Translations under genes and position numbers: made by a program
Notes under the pieces: model-generated
Told to the model about the DNA's origin: nothing
The model's input: the letters and a program-made list of their open reading frames with translations, nothing else
The model's database searches: none
Assembly: GCF_016808335.1 (NCBI RefSeq)
Contig: NC_053146.1
Coordinates: 37,754,470-37,818,469, forward strand
DNA: 64,000 bases
DNA from: Panicum virgatum
Taxonomy: Eukaryota > Streptophyta > Magnoliopsida > Poales > Poaceae
Reading direction: 5' to 3'
In this document: positions 43,965 through 53,970 of the stretch, one piece after another
How positions within the stretch are numbered: the stretch's first letter is position 1
How the letters are laid out: every line of letters starts with the position of its first letter

Positions 43965-44345
43965 CTACCTTATTTGTACATCAATCAATGATGCTCTCCA
44001 TCTGCACAAACTGTGGACAACACGTGTAGTCCCATGATCGTAGGCAATCAGGCTCCGCCGTTGGCTATCAAAGAGGAAAATCACACTGCAATCCGGATGG
44101 ATCGCAACCACGCTCTGCCCGGACGGATCCAGCGACCTGGCACTGTGCTTCAACATCCACCTCTTGGCGCCGCCGCCGCCGCTGTCCTCGAGAGCGTAGA
44201 CCTACAGGTCGCAATCGTAGCCCGAGCCGGCGTCCACGTAGAGCAGGCGGCGCTGCGACTGGCCGATGACGCCGGGGGCGCCGAGTGTTGCCGGGGCCTC
44301 TGGGCACACGCGGGTGGCCCTCCACGTATGGCCCTTGGTGTCCAC
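43965..44345 (-). pseudogene. F-box-associated-type gene fragment, 3' part (right of CACTA in gene order)
   Basis: Read on the minus strand from the insertion point, the sequence is VDTKGHTWRATRVCPEAPAT, a ..GVIGQSQRRLLYVDAGSGYD.. segment, a VYALEDSGGG.. segment, LKHSARSLDPSGQSVVAIHP and DCSVIFLFDSQRRSLIAYDH. This resembles the C-terminal associated region of grass F-box proteins (ubiquitin-ligase adaptors). A stop-like break occurs at about 44204. No F-box motif itself is in the window, so the gene was already partial or its 5' end is lost. It joins in frame to 46248-46497 when CACTA element 3 and one CAC are removed. Confidence 0.65.
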
Positions 44346-46247
44346 CACTACTAGAAAACGAATCTTCAGAACCGGTTGAAGAGGTGCTTAGGCACCGGTT
44401 TTGCAACCGGTACCTCCAAACCGAGACTATTGGTCTCGGTCTAAGACACCGGGTTTTTCACCCGGTGCCTTAGACATCCATTGATACCGGTTGGAAAGAC
44501 CAACCGGTACCAAAGAGGCTGCCACGCTGATCCAAGCTGGCAGTCCCTGTACCGGTTGGTCTTTCCAACCGGTACTAGGATCGCTACGGCCATTTCTAGC
44601 ATCCTCTCCCGTTCCCCTCTAGCATCCTCTCCCGTTCCCCTCACATCATCCACTAGCAGTATCTTTCAAAGAATCGTTCACAAGATATTAAATCGATCGA
44701 TACAAAATACTTTTAGATCCACAGATCATCCAAAGAATCGTTTACAAGATAGAGGTACATGATCGCTACGGCCATTCCTATTTCTGAAAAATAAGAAAAA
44801 AAGAGAAAAAAATCACCCATGGCCAGCTCCCGTCCGGCGGCGGCCTACGGCGGCAGCGGCCAGAGCGCCCCACGGCGACGGTAAGTGAGCCCCAACTGCA
44901 CCGATAGCTCCGCCCGCTTCGTCTCGTTTGGGTACGAGTCCTCTGCACCAACACAACACAATGCAAATCGAATCCCCATGAAAAACACGCACACAATTCC
45001 GATCGATAGCTCGCAAAAACAAATCCAAAACACTCAGATTCCTGAGCAGCCGACAAACCTCTATAGGTCCTCTCGAGGACCTCCAACTGGTAGGGGAAGC
45101 CCTTGATCTCGCGCGCGATCTTGCGTGCCCGCTCTCCTCTAGGAACGGGCCCCGCTCCAGCAGCTTGAGCACGCACTCCGACTTGCTCTTCCCCGTCAGG
45201 CCCCAGTTGAAGCTGCGGCGAGTTAGTTCACGGATCGCGTCAGCATCATAGCAACAGCTGCTATGAACGTGAGTGAGATTTGAGAAGACGGGTACCCCTT
45301 CTCGTCGATGTGCTGGAAGGTGGCCATCCGGGCGATGGCGTCCCTGTCCTTCTAGAACTCTGCCGCGACGCTCCAGGGCCCGTGCGTCAGGAGGTGCTCC
45401 AGGAGGAGGACGCCTGGCGGGCAATGAGCCCCATCGTCTTGAAGTTGGGCGGCGACGCATCCCCGTTCGTCGCCTCCTCCGTCATCCTGCAGGCGAAACC
45501 AGTCATCAGACATTAGGGCGGACGCCATGAATCGCGGGACACGGAGAAGGGCCAAGGGAGCGAAACTCACAGCTGCGTCGGGGTGGCGTCCGTGAGCGCG
45601 ACCGGCGCGGAGCGGATCTTGCCGGCGCAGAGCGGATCTTGCCGGTGAGCGGATCTTCCCCCCGGATCTAGACGCGCCGGCTCCGCTGCTCCCACCGCCA
45701 GCGGCCGCGAGGGCTGACGGCGGGCTGGGGCTCCCCATCCCCGCCGCCGACGGCGCCCCGGCGCCTTCGTCGCCCCCATCGCCGGCTCCGCGATAAATAC
45801 ACGAACAGCAGCCGAGCTGCCCACGGCGGCGTGCTCCAGAGACAAGAGAAGAGAGATGAGAGGTAGAGAAATGAGAGGGTAAGAGAGACGAGAGAGAGGA
45901 GCCGGTGGTAGCGGACTTAAAATATCCGAGGGAGAGGCCGGCTATGGTACCTAGTGTTTGTTTCAACCGGTGATGATTCTTACATTTTGGTACCGGGTGC
46001 TTGTTTCAACCGGTACTAAAACATCTTTCCTTCATTGGTCCCGGGCTATGGCAATAACCGGTGTTGATTCTTAGCCATTGGTACCGGGTTGTTCTATAAC
46101 CCGGTATCAAATGTTCACTGCAACCACCTCGAGCCATTGGTCCAAGCTAAAAGTACCCGTTGCCATTTCAACCGGTACTGATGAGTACCGGTTGAAATGG
46201 CAGCGGGTATTTTTAGTTTGGACCGAAGGACTGCTTTTGTAGTAGTG
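44346..46247 (-). mobile_element. CACTA element 3, with captured ENTH gene
   Basis: The left end CACTACTAGAAAACG (44346) and right end (minus strand CACTACTACAAAAGC, ending 46247) are flanked by the TSD CAC (44343-44345 and 46248-46250). Subterminal arms at 44370-44580 and 45940-46210 are rich in ACCGGTTGG..CCAACCGGT and ACCGGG..CCCGGT repeats resembling those of CACTA element 1. No transposase is present; the interior carries an epsin-like gene fragment. Non-autonomous. Confidence 0.9.
45095..45485 (-). pseudogene. Captured epsin-like ENTH-domain gene fragment
   Basis: The exon-like part at 45485-45296 begins MTEEATNGDASPPNFKTMG and, after an apparent internal deletion/frame change, reads VLLLEHLLTHGPWSVAAEF, a TAG, then DRDAIARMATFQHIDEKG. 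A GT-AG intron at 45295-45213 keeps phase with FNWGLTGKSKSECVLKLLER, then (frame broken at about 45160) ARKIAREIKGF. The order LLEHLLTHGP..EF..D..AI..FQ..DEKG..WG....V..L fits plant ENTH/epsin-like proteins, which help form clathrin coats by binding phosphoinositides. Breaks: deletion, nonsense codon and frameshift. It lies in CACTA element 3 and is no longer a working gene. Confidence 0.7.
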
Positions 46248-46497
46248 CACCGACGCGACCACTTTCTCGGTGTCGGTGGTGGTGAGGTGCAGGAAGCCGT
46301 TGTGGTAGGCGTGCTTGCTGGCGTAAACGAGGCGGTAGCTCTCCGCTCGCTGCAGTTGAAGTAGGCGTTCTCGCCGGCGTAAGCGATGCGCGGTAGCTCC
46401 ACTCGATGTTCCTGAGAACCCACTCGCCGGTCTCGGACGATCGAGTAGATCCGCACCGCCTTGACGGCGGCGCCTATGGCGAACTAAATACCTCATA
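46248..46497 (-). pseudogene. F-box-associated-type gene fragment, 5' part
   Basis: The minus strand reads AVRIYSIVRDRRVGSQEHRV and ELPRIAYAGENAYFNC, then after a one-base frameshift at about 46352 SYRLVYASKHAYHNGFLHLT and DTEKVVASV up to the insertion point. The sequence upstream (beyond 46497) turns AT-rich without an F-box. With the 3' part at 43965-44345 it forms one interrupted pseudogene. Confidence 0.65.
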
Positions 46498-46994
46498 TGG
46501 TTTGATTTCTTGCGGTAGAATTTATTCACTTGGCTTCAAATAGTAGCGAAGCACCTATGGTAATTTTGTCAACTGTATCATGGTCATCTCTTGGAGGTGC
46601 CATTAAAGATCAGGTGTCGATGTGTGCGCGTTCGTAGAGATGAGTGCAGATGTAGATATCGTGTTTTGAAAAAATAAATCCCTCAAAAATAATCCCAGTA
46701 AATATATGTAGTTGAAGCGTGGCTTGATGCGTAAAAGGTTATATACTAATATAATAATGTGTAAAGGACATATGTGAGTATATTATATATTGATTTTAAT
46801 TGGAACGATAATTGAGAGCTCTAAACTAAGGACATGTGTGGACGATGCTCCTACTCGTAGTATTAAAATATACAAACAAAATTACTGGTCATATATAATT
46901 GTTCTTTAATTACAAACAGAAGTAGCAAAGTGGTAAAAGCACAATTATGTTTTGTCCACATATAAACAGTACCAGTGCGCGCATCTAGTTAGGT

Positions 46995-47100
46995 AATTTT
47001 TTTTAGATAAAGGGAATATATTCCGGCCTCTGCAGTAACGCACACAGCCTAAAGCCTCTGCGTGACCACACACAGCCAAATTTATTACAATAACTAAGAA
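46995..47100 (-). mobile_element. Possible LINE/SINE 3' end
   Basis: On the minus strand the sequence ends GCAGAGGCCGGAATATATTC, then CCCTTTATCT and a short A-run. GCAGAGGCCGG followed by an A-rich tail is common at 3' ends of grass non-LTR elements. No reverse transcriptase is nearby and no TSD was found. Confidence 0.35.
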
Positions 47101-47384
47101 TAATAAAAACTTTAGTACATGAAGATATATGTACTAAAGATCTGCTACATCGAAAAAAATGAGTTTACTTCTCAAGACAGTGCTAAAGATGTCGATGTCG
47201 CTTCATGGTGGTCTTCTAAATCAGCCACCACACCTTGAACAACGTGCACCAAAATAAACTTGAAAGAAACTCCTTGGCTGTAGATCATGGCGACATGCAG
47301 CAGTAGACCAAAAATAGCTGGTCAGAGTAATCGCTGCTGCATCTGGCCATACGCCACGTAGCAACCATGGCGCCCTCATCCCGT

Positions 47385-47780
47385 TGCCCCGCCACCTCGA
47401 TCTGCTGCCGACTCTGTGCATTGCCGGGTCGCCGAGGTGCATCGCGACGCCAAATAAGTCGTCATTGGAAAAGCACCTGCCCCCGGTGAAAGAGAGGTTG
47501 TTGCCCACTGTTAGAATGCGTGAAGAACGGCTGCCATTGTATGCAATGCAAGAACACCTCCGCGACGCCTTCAGGAAGGGCTATGACGCCCATAGGCGTC
47601 ATCGTTGCAAGCTTTCGCCCGATGTTCTTGCACGCTATGGCAGCGCCAACTCCGGCATCCGTCCGCCGACTCTGTGCGTTGCCGAGTCGCCGATGTGCAT
47701 CGCGACGCCGAATATGGTCGCCAAGCATCTGCATAAAAGAGAGGTCGTTACTCACTGTTAGAATGCATGAGCAACAACTG
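47385..47780. repeat. Imperfect tandem repeat, period about 255 bp
   Basis: GACTCTGTGCATTGCCGGGT (47408) through ..CACTGTTAGAATGCG.. (47520) recurs as GACTCTGTGCGTTGCCGAGT (47659) through ..CACTGTTAGAATGCA.. (47767). The two copies differ by substitutions and small indels. Source unknown. Confidence 0.65.
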
Positions 47781-48235
47781 CCGTCGTCGTGTCGCCCAAG
47801 ACGGGTAGCCACACTGTCTGCGACCCCCTCCTCTCCTTATCTAGTTAGGTATAACCACTCGAATTAATAAGCATCATGCGGTGGATGGATCGGAGGACCA
47901 GTGCACCTCAGGGATTAATAGGTGCCGGCAATATGGTGGCTGGCTAGGGTACGGTTAGGGCTAGCTAGATGGCTATTAGACGCAAGCAGCGACAATGGTA
48001 CCGTAGATGTGCGGTTATGCTACAGTGTTTGTACAGTACAATCTAACTTCTAACCATATACAACCAATATACGATAATCAATGTTAACGTTTGGTACGTA
48101 CGTGTGTGATGCTATATATGCATGCATGATGTGATATATAACGCGTAGCTAGCATATAGTTAATATATATAGCGTGTAGCGAAAGGAACAACTATGATAG
48201 ATGGCGGAGAGCTCTGAACCGACAATAAACAAGTA

Positions 48236-48471
48236 CTACCTCCGTCCCAAAATATAAGTATTTGTTGACTTCTGCTGATTACGTTTGATCATTCGTCTTA
48301 TTCAAAAAATTTGAGAAAAAATAAAAATAATTAAGATATACTTCAAATATATACAATGATAAACATGCCATAACAAAATAAATAATATTTTCATAAATTT
48401 TTTGAATAAAATGAATGGTCAAACATGATCAGCAGAAGTCAAAAAATGCTTATATTTGGGGACGGAGGTAG
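48236..48471. mobile_element. Stowaway MITE (Tc1/mariner type)
   Basis: CTACCTCCGTCCCAAAATAT and its inverted partner at the right end enclose an AT-rich foldback core, flanked by the TA dinucleotide on both sides (48234-48235 and 48472-48473). Confidence 0.9.
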
Positions 48472-49061
48472 TACGCAATTTTCTATTCTGTTCTGCTGGT
48501 TGTGGCTGGTGGTTGGTGTTGATTTGTTGTGAGAGAAAAGTATTGTTGGTTGGCTGGTGCTGGATTAGTGTGAGAGAAAAATACGTTGATGCTGCCAGCA
48601 GAACAGAGTGTTCGCAGTTTAGCACGCGCCATGTCTGCGTCAATGCAATTACTTATAATTTGGGAACGCGAAGTCAACCCACCCGCACACCCACCCACCT
48701 AAGGTCAATCCAACTTCCTGCGTAGCACTTCCGGCAAGCTAGCTAAAATGAGCAAGCACTGTGGCGTTGACGACTTGGTGCTATGTTTGCGAACGATACG
48801 TTGGCTCCTTGCTCATCCTTATAGTTTGGCCACCCTCAATTTTAGATCACGTTCCCGCCACTTCACACGGTGGCTAGCTGGTACTCCCTCCAGATTCTTT
48901 TCTTAAGCCAATGTCAGTGGAAGTGTCATCGGCACAGTTAATAAAACGGTGAACTAGGTAATCAAGCCGGAGGAGTTTCTCTCTCTTTATAATAACTATA
49001 CCATGTCAACAAATTTAATGTTCATGATACTTCTATGACACTCTTATTGAGACTGGGTTTA

Positions 49062-49442
49062 GGCCATCCCCAACCCTCCACCTAGGATGGTTTTTATAAC
49101 ATTGATTACACTGCCACCTAGGATGTTTAGCTTATATGTGGCACTGTATTAAATGAGATAGAGAGTGAAGAGATGAAGAAATTGGGTCTCATGCAAGACC
49201 CAGTTTCTACACAAGAACCTATGCACTAGACACTAGCAAATTTTGCATTGGGAGAGTGTAGTGTCCTCCTCATGATAAGTAAACAACAAATATGATTGGT
49301 TGATAGGAGAGAGAATAATTAAGTATTTATTATTGACCCATATGAAGAAACTATACATTGAGGGATATAGTTTCTAAACATAGTGCCTTACTTATGTGGC
49401 GGTATAGACACTATCTATAGACACTATGGGTTGGGACTGGTC
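49062..49442. mobile_element. Tourist-like MITE (PIF/Harbinger type)
   Basis: The ends GGCCATCCCCAACCC and (minus strand) GACCAGTCCCAACCC are inverted and are flanked by TTA on both sides (49059-49061 and 49443-49445), the target preference of PIF/Harbinger elements. AT-rich core, no coding. Confidence 0.75.
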
Positions 49443-49505
49443 TTAAGCGCCACAAGTGGAGGACCGCATACCAAGACGAGGGGGTGAGAGTGTGTGCTAT
49501 ATATA

Positions 49506-50237
49506 CTCCCTTCATTCTGTTTTGATCAGGGTTTTATTTCCCAACCGGTTTCCGGTAACCGCCGGGCTCCGGTTCCGGTTTACCGGACCGGTTTGACCGG
49601 TTACCGGTCGGTTTGACCGGTTTGAAATTCAAAAGCTCCCGTGCAACCGGTTTACCGGCCGGTTTTACCGGTTTACCGGCCGGTTTGACCGGTTTACCGG
49701 CCGGTTTGACTGGTTTGATCGGTGGGCCTTCATGGGCCGGCCCATTTTTTTTCTTTTTCTTTTTTGATTTAACTTTAAATTCCCACAAACTATACTAAAT
49801 GAATGAATTTTTGAGAAAATTTGACACCATTAGATTCATCACACCTTGAAGTATTTTTAGGAATTTTTTGGGAATTTTTCATTTTTTGAATTCAAATTTA
49901 AAATTTGAATTTTGGCCGGTTGGGTACCGGCCGGAACCGGAACCGGACCGGACCGGTTTGACCGGTAACCGGTCAAACCGGACCGGTTCCCACCGGTTAG
50001 GTTAACCATGATTTTGATAGCTATATTTCACCTTAATATAATGACTAAGGAAAATAATTTTACGTATCATATAATAAATGCAACACATACTTTTTTGTTG
50101 GTCCTCCAATATTTTAATTGAGAATTTCTCATTACTAGTGCTATTTATTATCACAACTCATGTTAATAACAAATATAGCTATCATTTATGAATATTTGAG
50201 TTTTTAAAATGTAGCTATTAAAAGAGAATGGAGGGAG
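49506..50237. mobile_element. Stowaway-like MITE split by a hAT element
   Basis: The left arm CTCCCTTCATTCTGTTTTGAT and the right arm (minus strand CTCCCTCCATTCTCTTTTAAT) are inverted and flanked by TA (49504-49505 and 50238-50239). The inverted repeat continues (AGCTA..) only when the hAT element at 49527-50010 and one target copy are removed, proving the order of insertion. It ends about 280 bp upstream of the germin-like gene TATA box. Confidence 0.8.
49527..50010. mobile_element. hAT-like MITE, copy 2
   Basis: The ends CAGGGTTTTATTTCCC and (minus strand) CATGGTTAACCTAACC lie between 8-bp flanks GTTTTGAT (49519-49526) and ATTTTGAT (50011-50018), a TSD with one mismatch. Arms are made of CCGGTTTGACCGG-type palindromes, and the AT-rich centre matches the element at 13810-14395 in reverse orientation. 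Confidence 0.85.
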
Positions 50238-50310
50238 TATTAATCCCAGCACCGGCTGGCGGCTGCCTCATTCGCGCGTGCGGTGATTGGCTCAGCTTCC
50301 GAATATGAAT

Positions 50311-50321
50311 GCATGCATGCA
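50311..50321 (+). promoter_or_regulatory. RY-type CATGCATG repeats upstream of GLP gene
   Basis: GCATGCATGCATGC contains overlapping CATGCATG (RY) elements, which B3-domain transcription factors bind in seed-related promoters. They lie about 200 bp upstream of the TATA box. Function here is inference. Confidence 0.35.
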
Positions 50322-50517
50322 TGCTGAGTGCTTAACTTGCTTCTTGTAGTTGGTTCTTTAGTAATAGATGACAGCCAGCTAGCAGCTGCAGGCCTCGGTG
50401 GCTCGGTGCGCTGGTCCGCCCAACATTTCGGCCAAACTGAAAAACGCTAATATACCTTACCAATCGGTCTGGATCGAGGGAGTAGTAAGTACTAGCTTAT
50501 TAGGCGCGCGCCTCGGC

Positions 50518-50525
50518 TATAAATA
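50518..50525 (+). promoter_or_regulatory. TATA box of germin-like gene
   Basis: TATAAATA in CGGCTATAAATACCAGC, 140 bp upstream of the chosen ATG. This leaves a 5' leader of about 100 nt starting near 50550, typical of plant genes. Confidence 0.8.
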
Positions 50526-50657
50526 CCAGCTGCTGCCATCCTTCGTCCCTCAGATCAGAATCAGACCAACACAGCCGCAGGCAGCAGCTACACTACTTGC
50601 TTGCTTTGCTTGTAACTACCCACAGCTATTCCACTTGAATTGGCCAGCGTTAGAGTT

Positions 50658-51529
50658 ATGGCCAACAACAAGCTCCCCGCCCTTCCCCTCGCCGCCGTCC
50701 TCCTGGCGCTCGCCGCGCCCTCACTCGCCGGCGACCCCGACATGCTCCAGGACATCTGCGTCGCCGACTACAAGTCCCTCAACGGCCGTAAGTGACCATT
50801 TCTGGCTAGCTACGTACGTCGTATACATGTATGGGTGAATCACCCGGCCTGTTCAATTCACCAACACCTACATACTGTACACGTATTTGTCCAACGACGA
50901 CAACTGCTGTGTACATACATACCAGCCATGCATGAATTGAAGAATGTAAATGCTTAAACGTACGTGTACCTGCCCGGCCGCACGCAGCTCTGAGGCTGAA
51001 CGGGTTCCCGTGCAAGAGGCTGGAGAACGTGACGGCCGACGACTTCTTCTCCGGCCTGCTCGCGATCCCCGGCGACACGGGCAACGCGGCGGGGTCGGCG
51101 GTGACGGTGGCGAACGTGGAGAGGCTCCCGGGGCTCAACACCCAGGGCGTGTCCGTGGCGCGGATCGACTTCGCGCCGTGGGGCGTCAACCCGCCGCACA
51201 CGCACCCGCGCGCCACCGAGGTCATCTTCGTGCTCCAGGGCTCCCTCGACGTGGGGTTCGTCACCACCGCCAACAGGCTCTACGCCCGCACCGTCTGCAG
51301 GGGCGAGGTCTTCGTCTTCCCGCGCGGCCTCGTCCACTACCAGAGGAACAACGGCGGCACCCCCGCCGCGGTCATGTCGGCATTCAACAGCCAGCTGCCG
51401 GGCACGCAGGCCGTCGTCCAGACCCTCTTCGGCGCCTCGCCTGCAGTGCCCACCGACGTGCTGGCCAGGGCGTTCCAGATCGACGGCGGCCTCGTGGAGG
51501 CCATCAAGTCCAAGTTCCCGCCCAAGTAG
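50658..51529 (+). CDS. Germin-like protein (cupin), two exons
   Basis: Exon 1 50658-50787, intron 50788-50987 (GT..AG, 200 bp), exon 2 50988-51529; 223 residues, the usual length for germin-like proteins. Residues 1-24 form a signal peptide (hydrophobic LPLAAVLLALAAPSLA), so the protein is secreted to the cell wall. Cys34 and Cys52 fit the conserved disulphide, and Asn57 in NVT is a likely glycosylation site. The cupin barrel has box 1 NPPHTHPRATEVIF (His114, His116, Glu121) and box 2 GEVFVFPRGLVHYQ (His160), the four manganese ligands. Members can have superoxide dismutase or oxalate oxidase activity, or structural/defence roles; which applies cannot be told. ATG chosen: first after the TATA box, opening a clean signal peptide. 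Frame intact; no lesions seen. Confidence 0.95.
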
Positions 51530-52013
51530 GCACCGCACGCGGGGCGTACATATGCTGCCATGAATTGAATGAAATTGGTGATCCATGTCATTCGATACCA
51601 TTACGGGTTTTAGTTCGTTTGATACGCTAGCCGGCAGTACATCATCACGTTGTATGCTACGTTGGGTTGTTTCGTGTGGTCATGCATGGCCTCAACACTT
51701 CACTGTTGCTGCTTTTCAACTTTGGCGTAAACCATTTGTGTAATTAAGATGGTATGTATATGTCACCGCCGGCATTGTCTCTATTATAGATGCTTCTTTT
51801 GGCACAGCTCATATCATACTCATCATCCATTGTTAGGTCTGGCGGACGGAGAGATGGAAAAACAAACATTTTGCGGGGAAAGCTCTGTTCGTTCCACCTC
51901 TCATGGGCGCCATGGCGGAGCCAGCAGACACGATCGTAGCACCGGGCAGGTGCGCGGTTGCAGCGCAGGGTCCCATGAATGGAGACGAGGTCCGCGTAGG
52001 CTGCCGCGCTCCA
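51530..52013. other. 3' flank of GLP gene and intergenic
   Basis: AATGAA-type polyadenylation-like sequence occurs about 40 bp after the stop. Beyond about 51840 the DNA becomes GC-richer with no domain until the copia remnant begins. Confidence 0.5.
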
Positions 52014-52165
52014 GGATATGCAAACATGTTATGCGGCGATTTCATCTAATTCGAGAATCATTGATCGTGGTGAGATCAAGATATGCGAAATACACACGGA
52101 CATGAACATTTTAGATCCATTGACAAAACCCCTTCCACAGTCCAAGCATGAGAGACACACAAGAG
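52014..52165 (+). pseudogene. Copia RNase H C-terminal remnant
   Basis: Split across two frames: CKHVMRRFHLIRE, then IIDRGEIKICEIHTDMNILD and PLTKPLPQSKHERHTR. This is the conserved end of copia pol (..HTDLNIADPLTKPLP.. class). A small indel at about 52058 shifts frame. The sequence is cut by the solo LTR at 52166. Confidence 0.8.
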
Positions 52166-53615
52166 TGAAAGTAATCGGGTGCTCTAGCCTAAGAGGGGCA
52201 GGGGGTGAATTAGGCACTAATAAAAACTTAGACCTATGGCTCCAACTAGCTTGCACAAAACTTAAACTAAAACATGCTATCTAGATGTGCAACTAGATTG
52301 TTCTAGTGTAAAACCCCTATCCCAAAAGAGTTTAGCAACATATAGCATTTCCTATCAAGAAACTATTCTATGAAAGTAAATGCACACAAATTGCTTGTAT
52401 GAAATGCGGAAGCTTAATAAGCGGGATAGGAGATAGTAAACTCTTGACGCGGGTGTTTATCCCGTGGTTCGGTTAGCCACAAAGGCACACCTACATCCAC
52501 GTTGTTGTAGCACTCACTAAGAGTATTGCTACTCGGCCACCAAGTCTCTTCCGTGAACACAATCACGGTCATCTTGGCCCCGGGTTCCACTAAGGAGCTT
52601 CTCCACAAAGGATGGGGGTCTCCGCGTCCCCCGCACAAAGATGTCGTCGCCGCTCCACACCAAGTCGGAGGGTCGATGACATTGCCGGCGAGCCTTCAAA
52701 GCTCCAAGGTGCCGGCGCACCGAAATCTTGTTTTGGTTCACTAGAGAACCACAGCACAAAGGCTCTAGGCCTTGCAAACTCACTCACTAAGAGCTATCCT
52801 TTACACAACACTCTCAAAGTGTGCTAAGGGCTAAGAATATGATCTTGATGCTTTTGTATGGCTTGGAGATGTTCTTGGGTGTATGTGGGATGTCCAACAA
52901 CTCCAGCAATCTTCAAATGGCCGGGGTGAGGTGTATATATAGGCCACCAAGTCTTGTAGCCGTTGCTCCAACGATCAGCAGAAAATCTGCGTATCATCGG
53001 TTGAACCGATGCCTCTGGCTGAGGTAACGTCGGTTCATCCGGTCACTCATAACCCGAAGTAGCCGTTGAACTCCTGACAGCTGACACAGTGACCACCGGT
53101 TGAACCGATGCTTCGTACCGATGCATCATCGGTTCATCCGGTGCTTAAAGATCTTCTCCTGGGCGCTGACATCATTACACCGATGGTATGCACCGATGCT
53201 TCACCGGTTCAACCGGTGCTGAAGACTTGACTCTTGCGCGACTTGCATCGTCTCTGGAACACAGTACACCCAATGCACCGATACCTCTTTTTGAACTGTC
53301 GGTTCATCCGGTGCCTATAAGCTGACTTGGCTTCGATTCCCTTCTGCACCAAAATACCCTGGCGTCGGTTCTTCCGACAACCATCGGATGCACTGATGCT
53401 CATGCGTCGGTTCTTCCGGGGCTAACCGGGTAGCGGAACCCCCGTAGGGGCGGCCCTTCGGGCCTAGCTACGCCTATCTTCTCTCTCTTTGTCATCATTT
53501 GAACCTAAAAGCCTGAGAATGGTCATCTTAACAATCATATTAGTCTCATTGATTGCGTTGTCAATCGATCACCAATATCACTCGAAATGGCATAAATGGT
53601 GCCATGTTCGTTTCA
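52166..53615. mobile_element. Solo LTR (1450 bp) inside the copia remnant
   Basis: TGAAAGTAATC.. to ..GTTCGTTTCA, with a perfect 5-bp TSD, AAGAG (52161-52165 and 53616-53620). Removing it and one AAGAG restores continuity of the copia tail. A TATATATAGG promoter-like site at about 52932 suggests plus orientation. The 52990-53430 region is a cluster of CACCGGTTCAACCGGTG/CGGTTCATCCGGTG motifs. Open frames at 52414-52827 have no domain. The AGCCTAAGAGGGGCAGGGGG segment at 52186-52205 resembles a tract common in grass LTRs. Confidence 0.85.
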
Positions 53616-53970
53616 AAGAGCAATGTGTATTAGATATATTCTAGATTGACTCTAGTGCAAGTGGGAGACTGTTGGAAATATGTCCTAGAGGCAATCATAT
53701 TTCCTTATATTCATGATTAATAAAGTATTCCTTGAATATTCATGGATGACAACTTGTATTGATTAATGCTTATATGAAGTATTTGTGAAACTTTTACTTG
53801 TATGGATATTCTAAAATATTCCTAGTCGGAGTTCATATGAGGACACACATGAATATTAGACTAGCACATGTATTAGTTGATTGATTATGTTTCACAAGTC
53901 ATGGACATGGGGATGCCAAACTAATAATGTGGGCTCATATGAGACATGAGACTGAACTGACCCAACACTA

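Larger units (their letters stand above)
46498..48235. other. Intergenic with non-LTR-like tail and internal repeat
   Basis: AT-rich to about 47000, then a possible LINE/SINE 3' end (46995-47100), then GC-richer repeated sequence (47385-47780), then AT-rich with TATATA tracts at 48110-48175. No gene supported; open frames at 47221-47867 have no domain. Confidence 0.5.
52014..53970 (+). mobile_element. Ty1/copia (Angela-like) 3' end, split by a solo LTR
   Basis: The RNase H tail (52014-52165) resumes after the solo LTR at 53616 with the polypurine-type GTGCAAGTGGGAGAC (53654-53668) and an LTR start TGTTGGAAATATGTCCTAGA (53670), the familiar Angela/BARE-like LTR opening. The LTR continues to about 53970 and loses its right end. 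The rest of the element is absent. Confidence 0.8.

Noticed and set aside
46107..46529. Single 140-codon gene on the minus strand
   Set aside because: It runs across the CACTA 3 right end into F-box sequence; better explained as pseudogene plus transposon.
50950..51630. 226-codon plus and 215-codon minus frames over the GLP second exon
   Set aside because: Shadows of the germin-like reading frame; the true frame has the cupin motifs and splices correctly.
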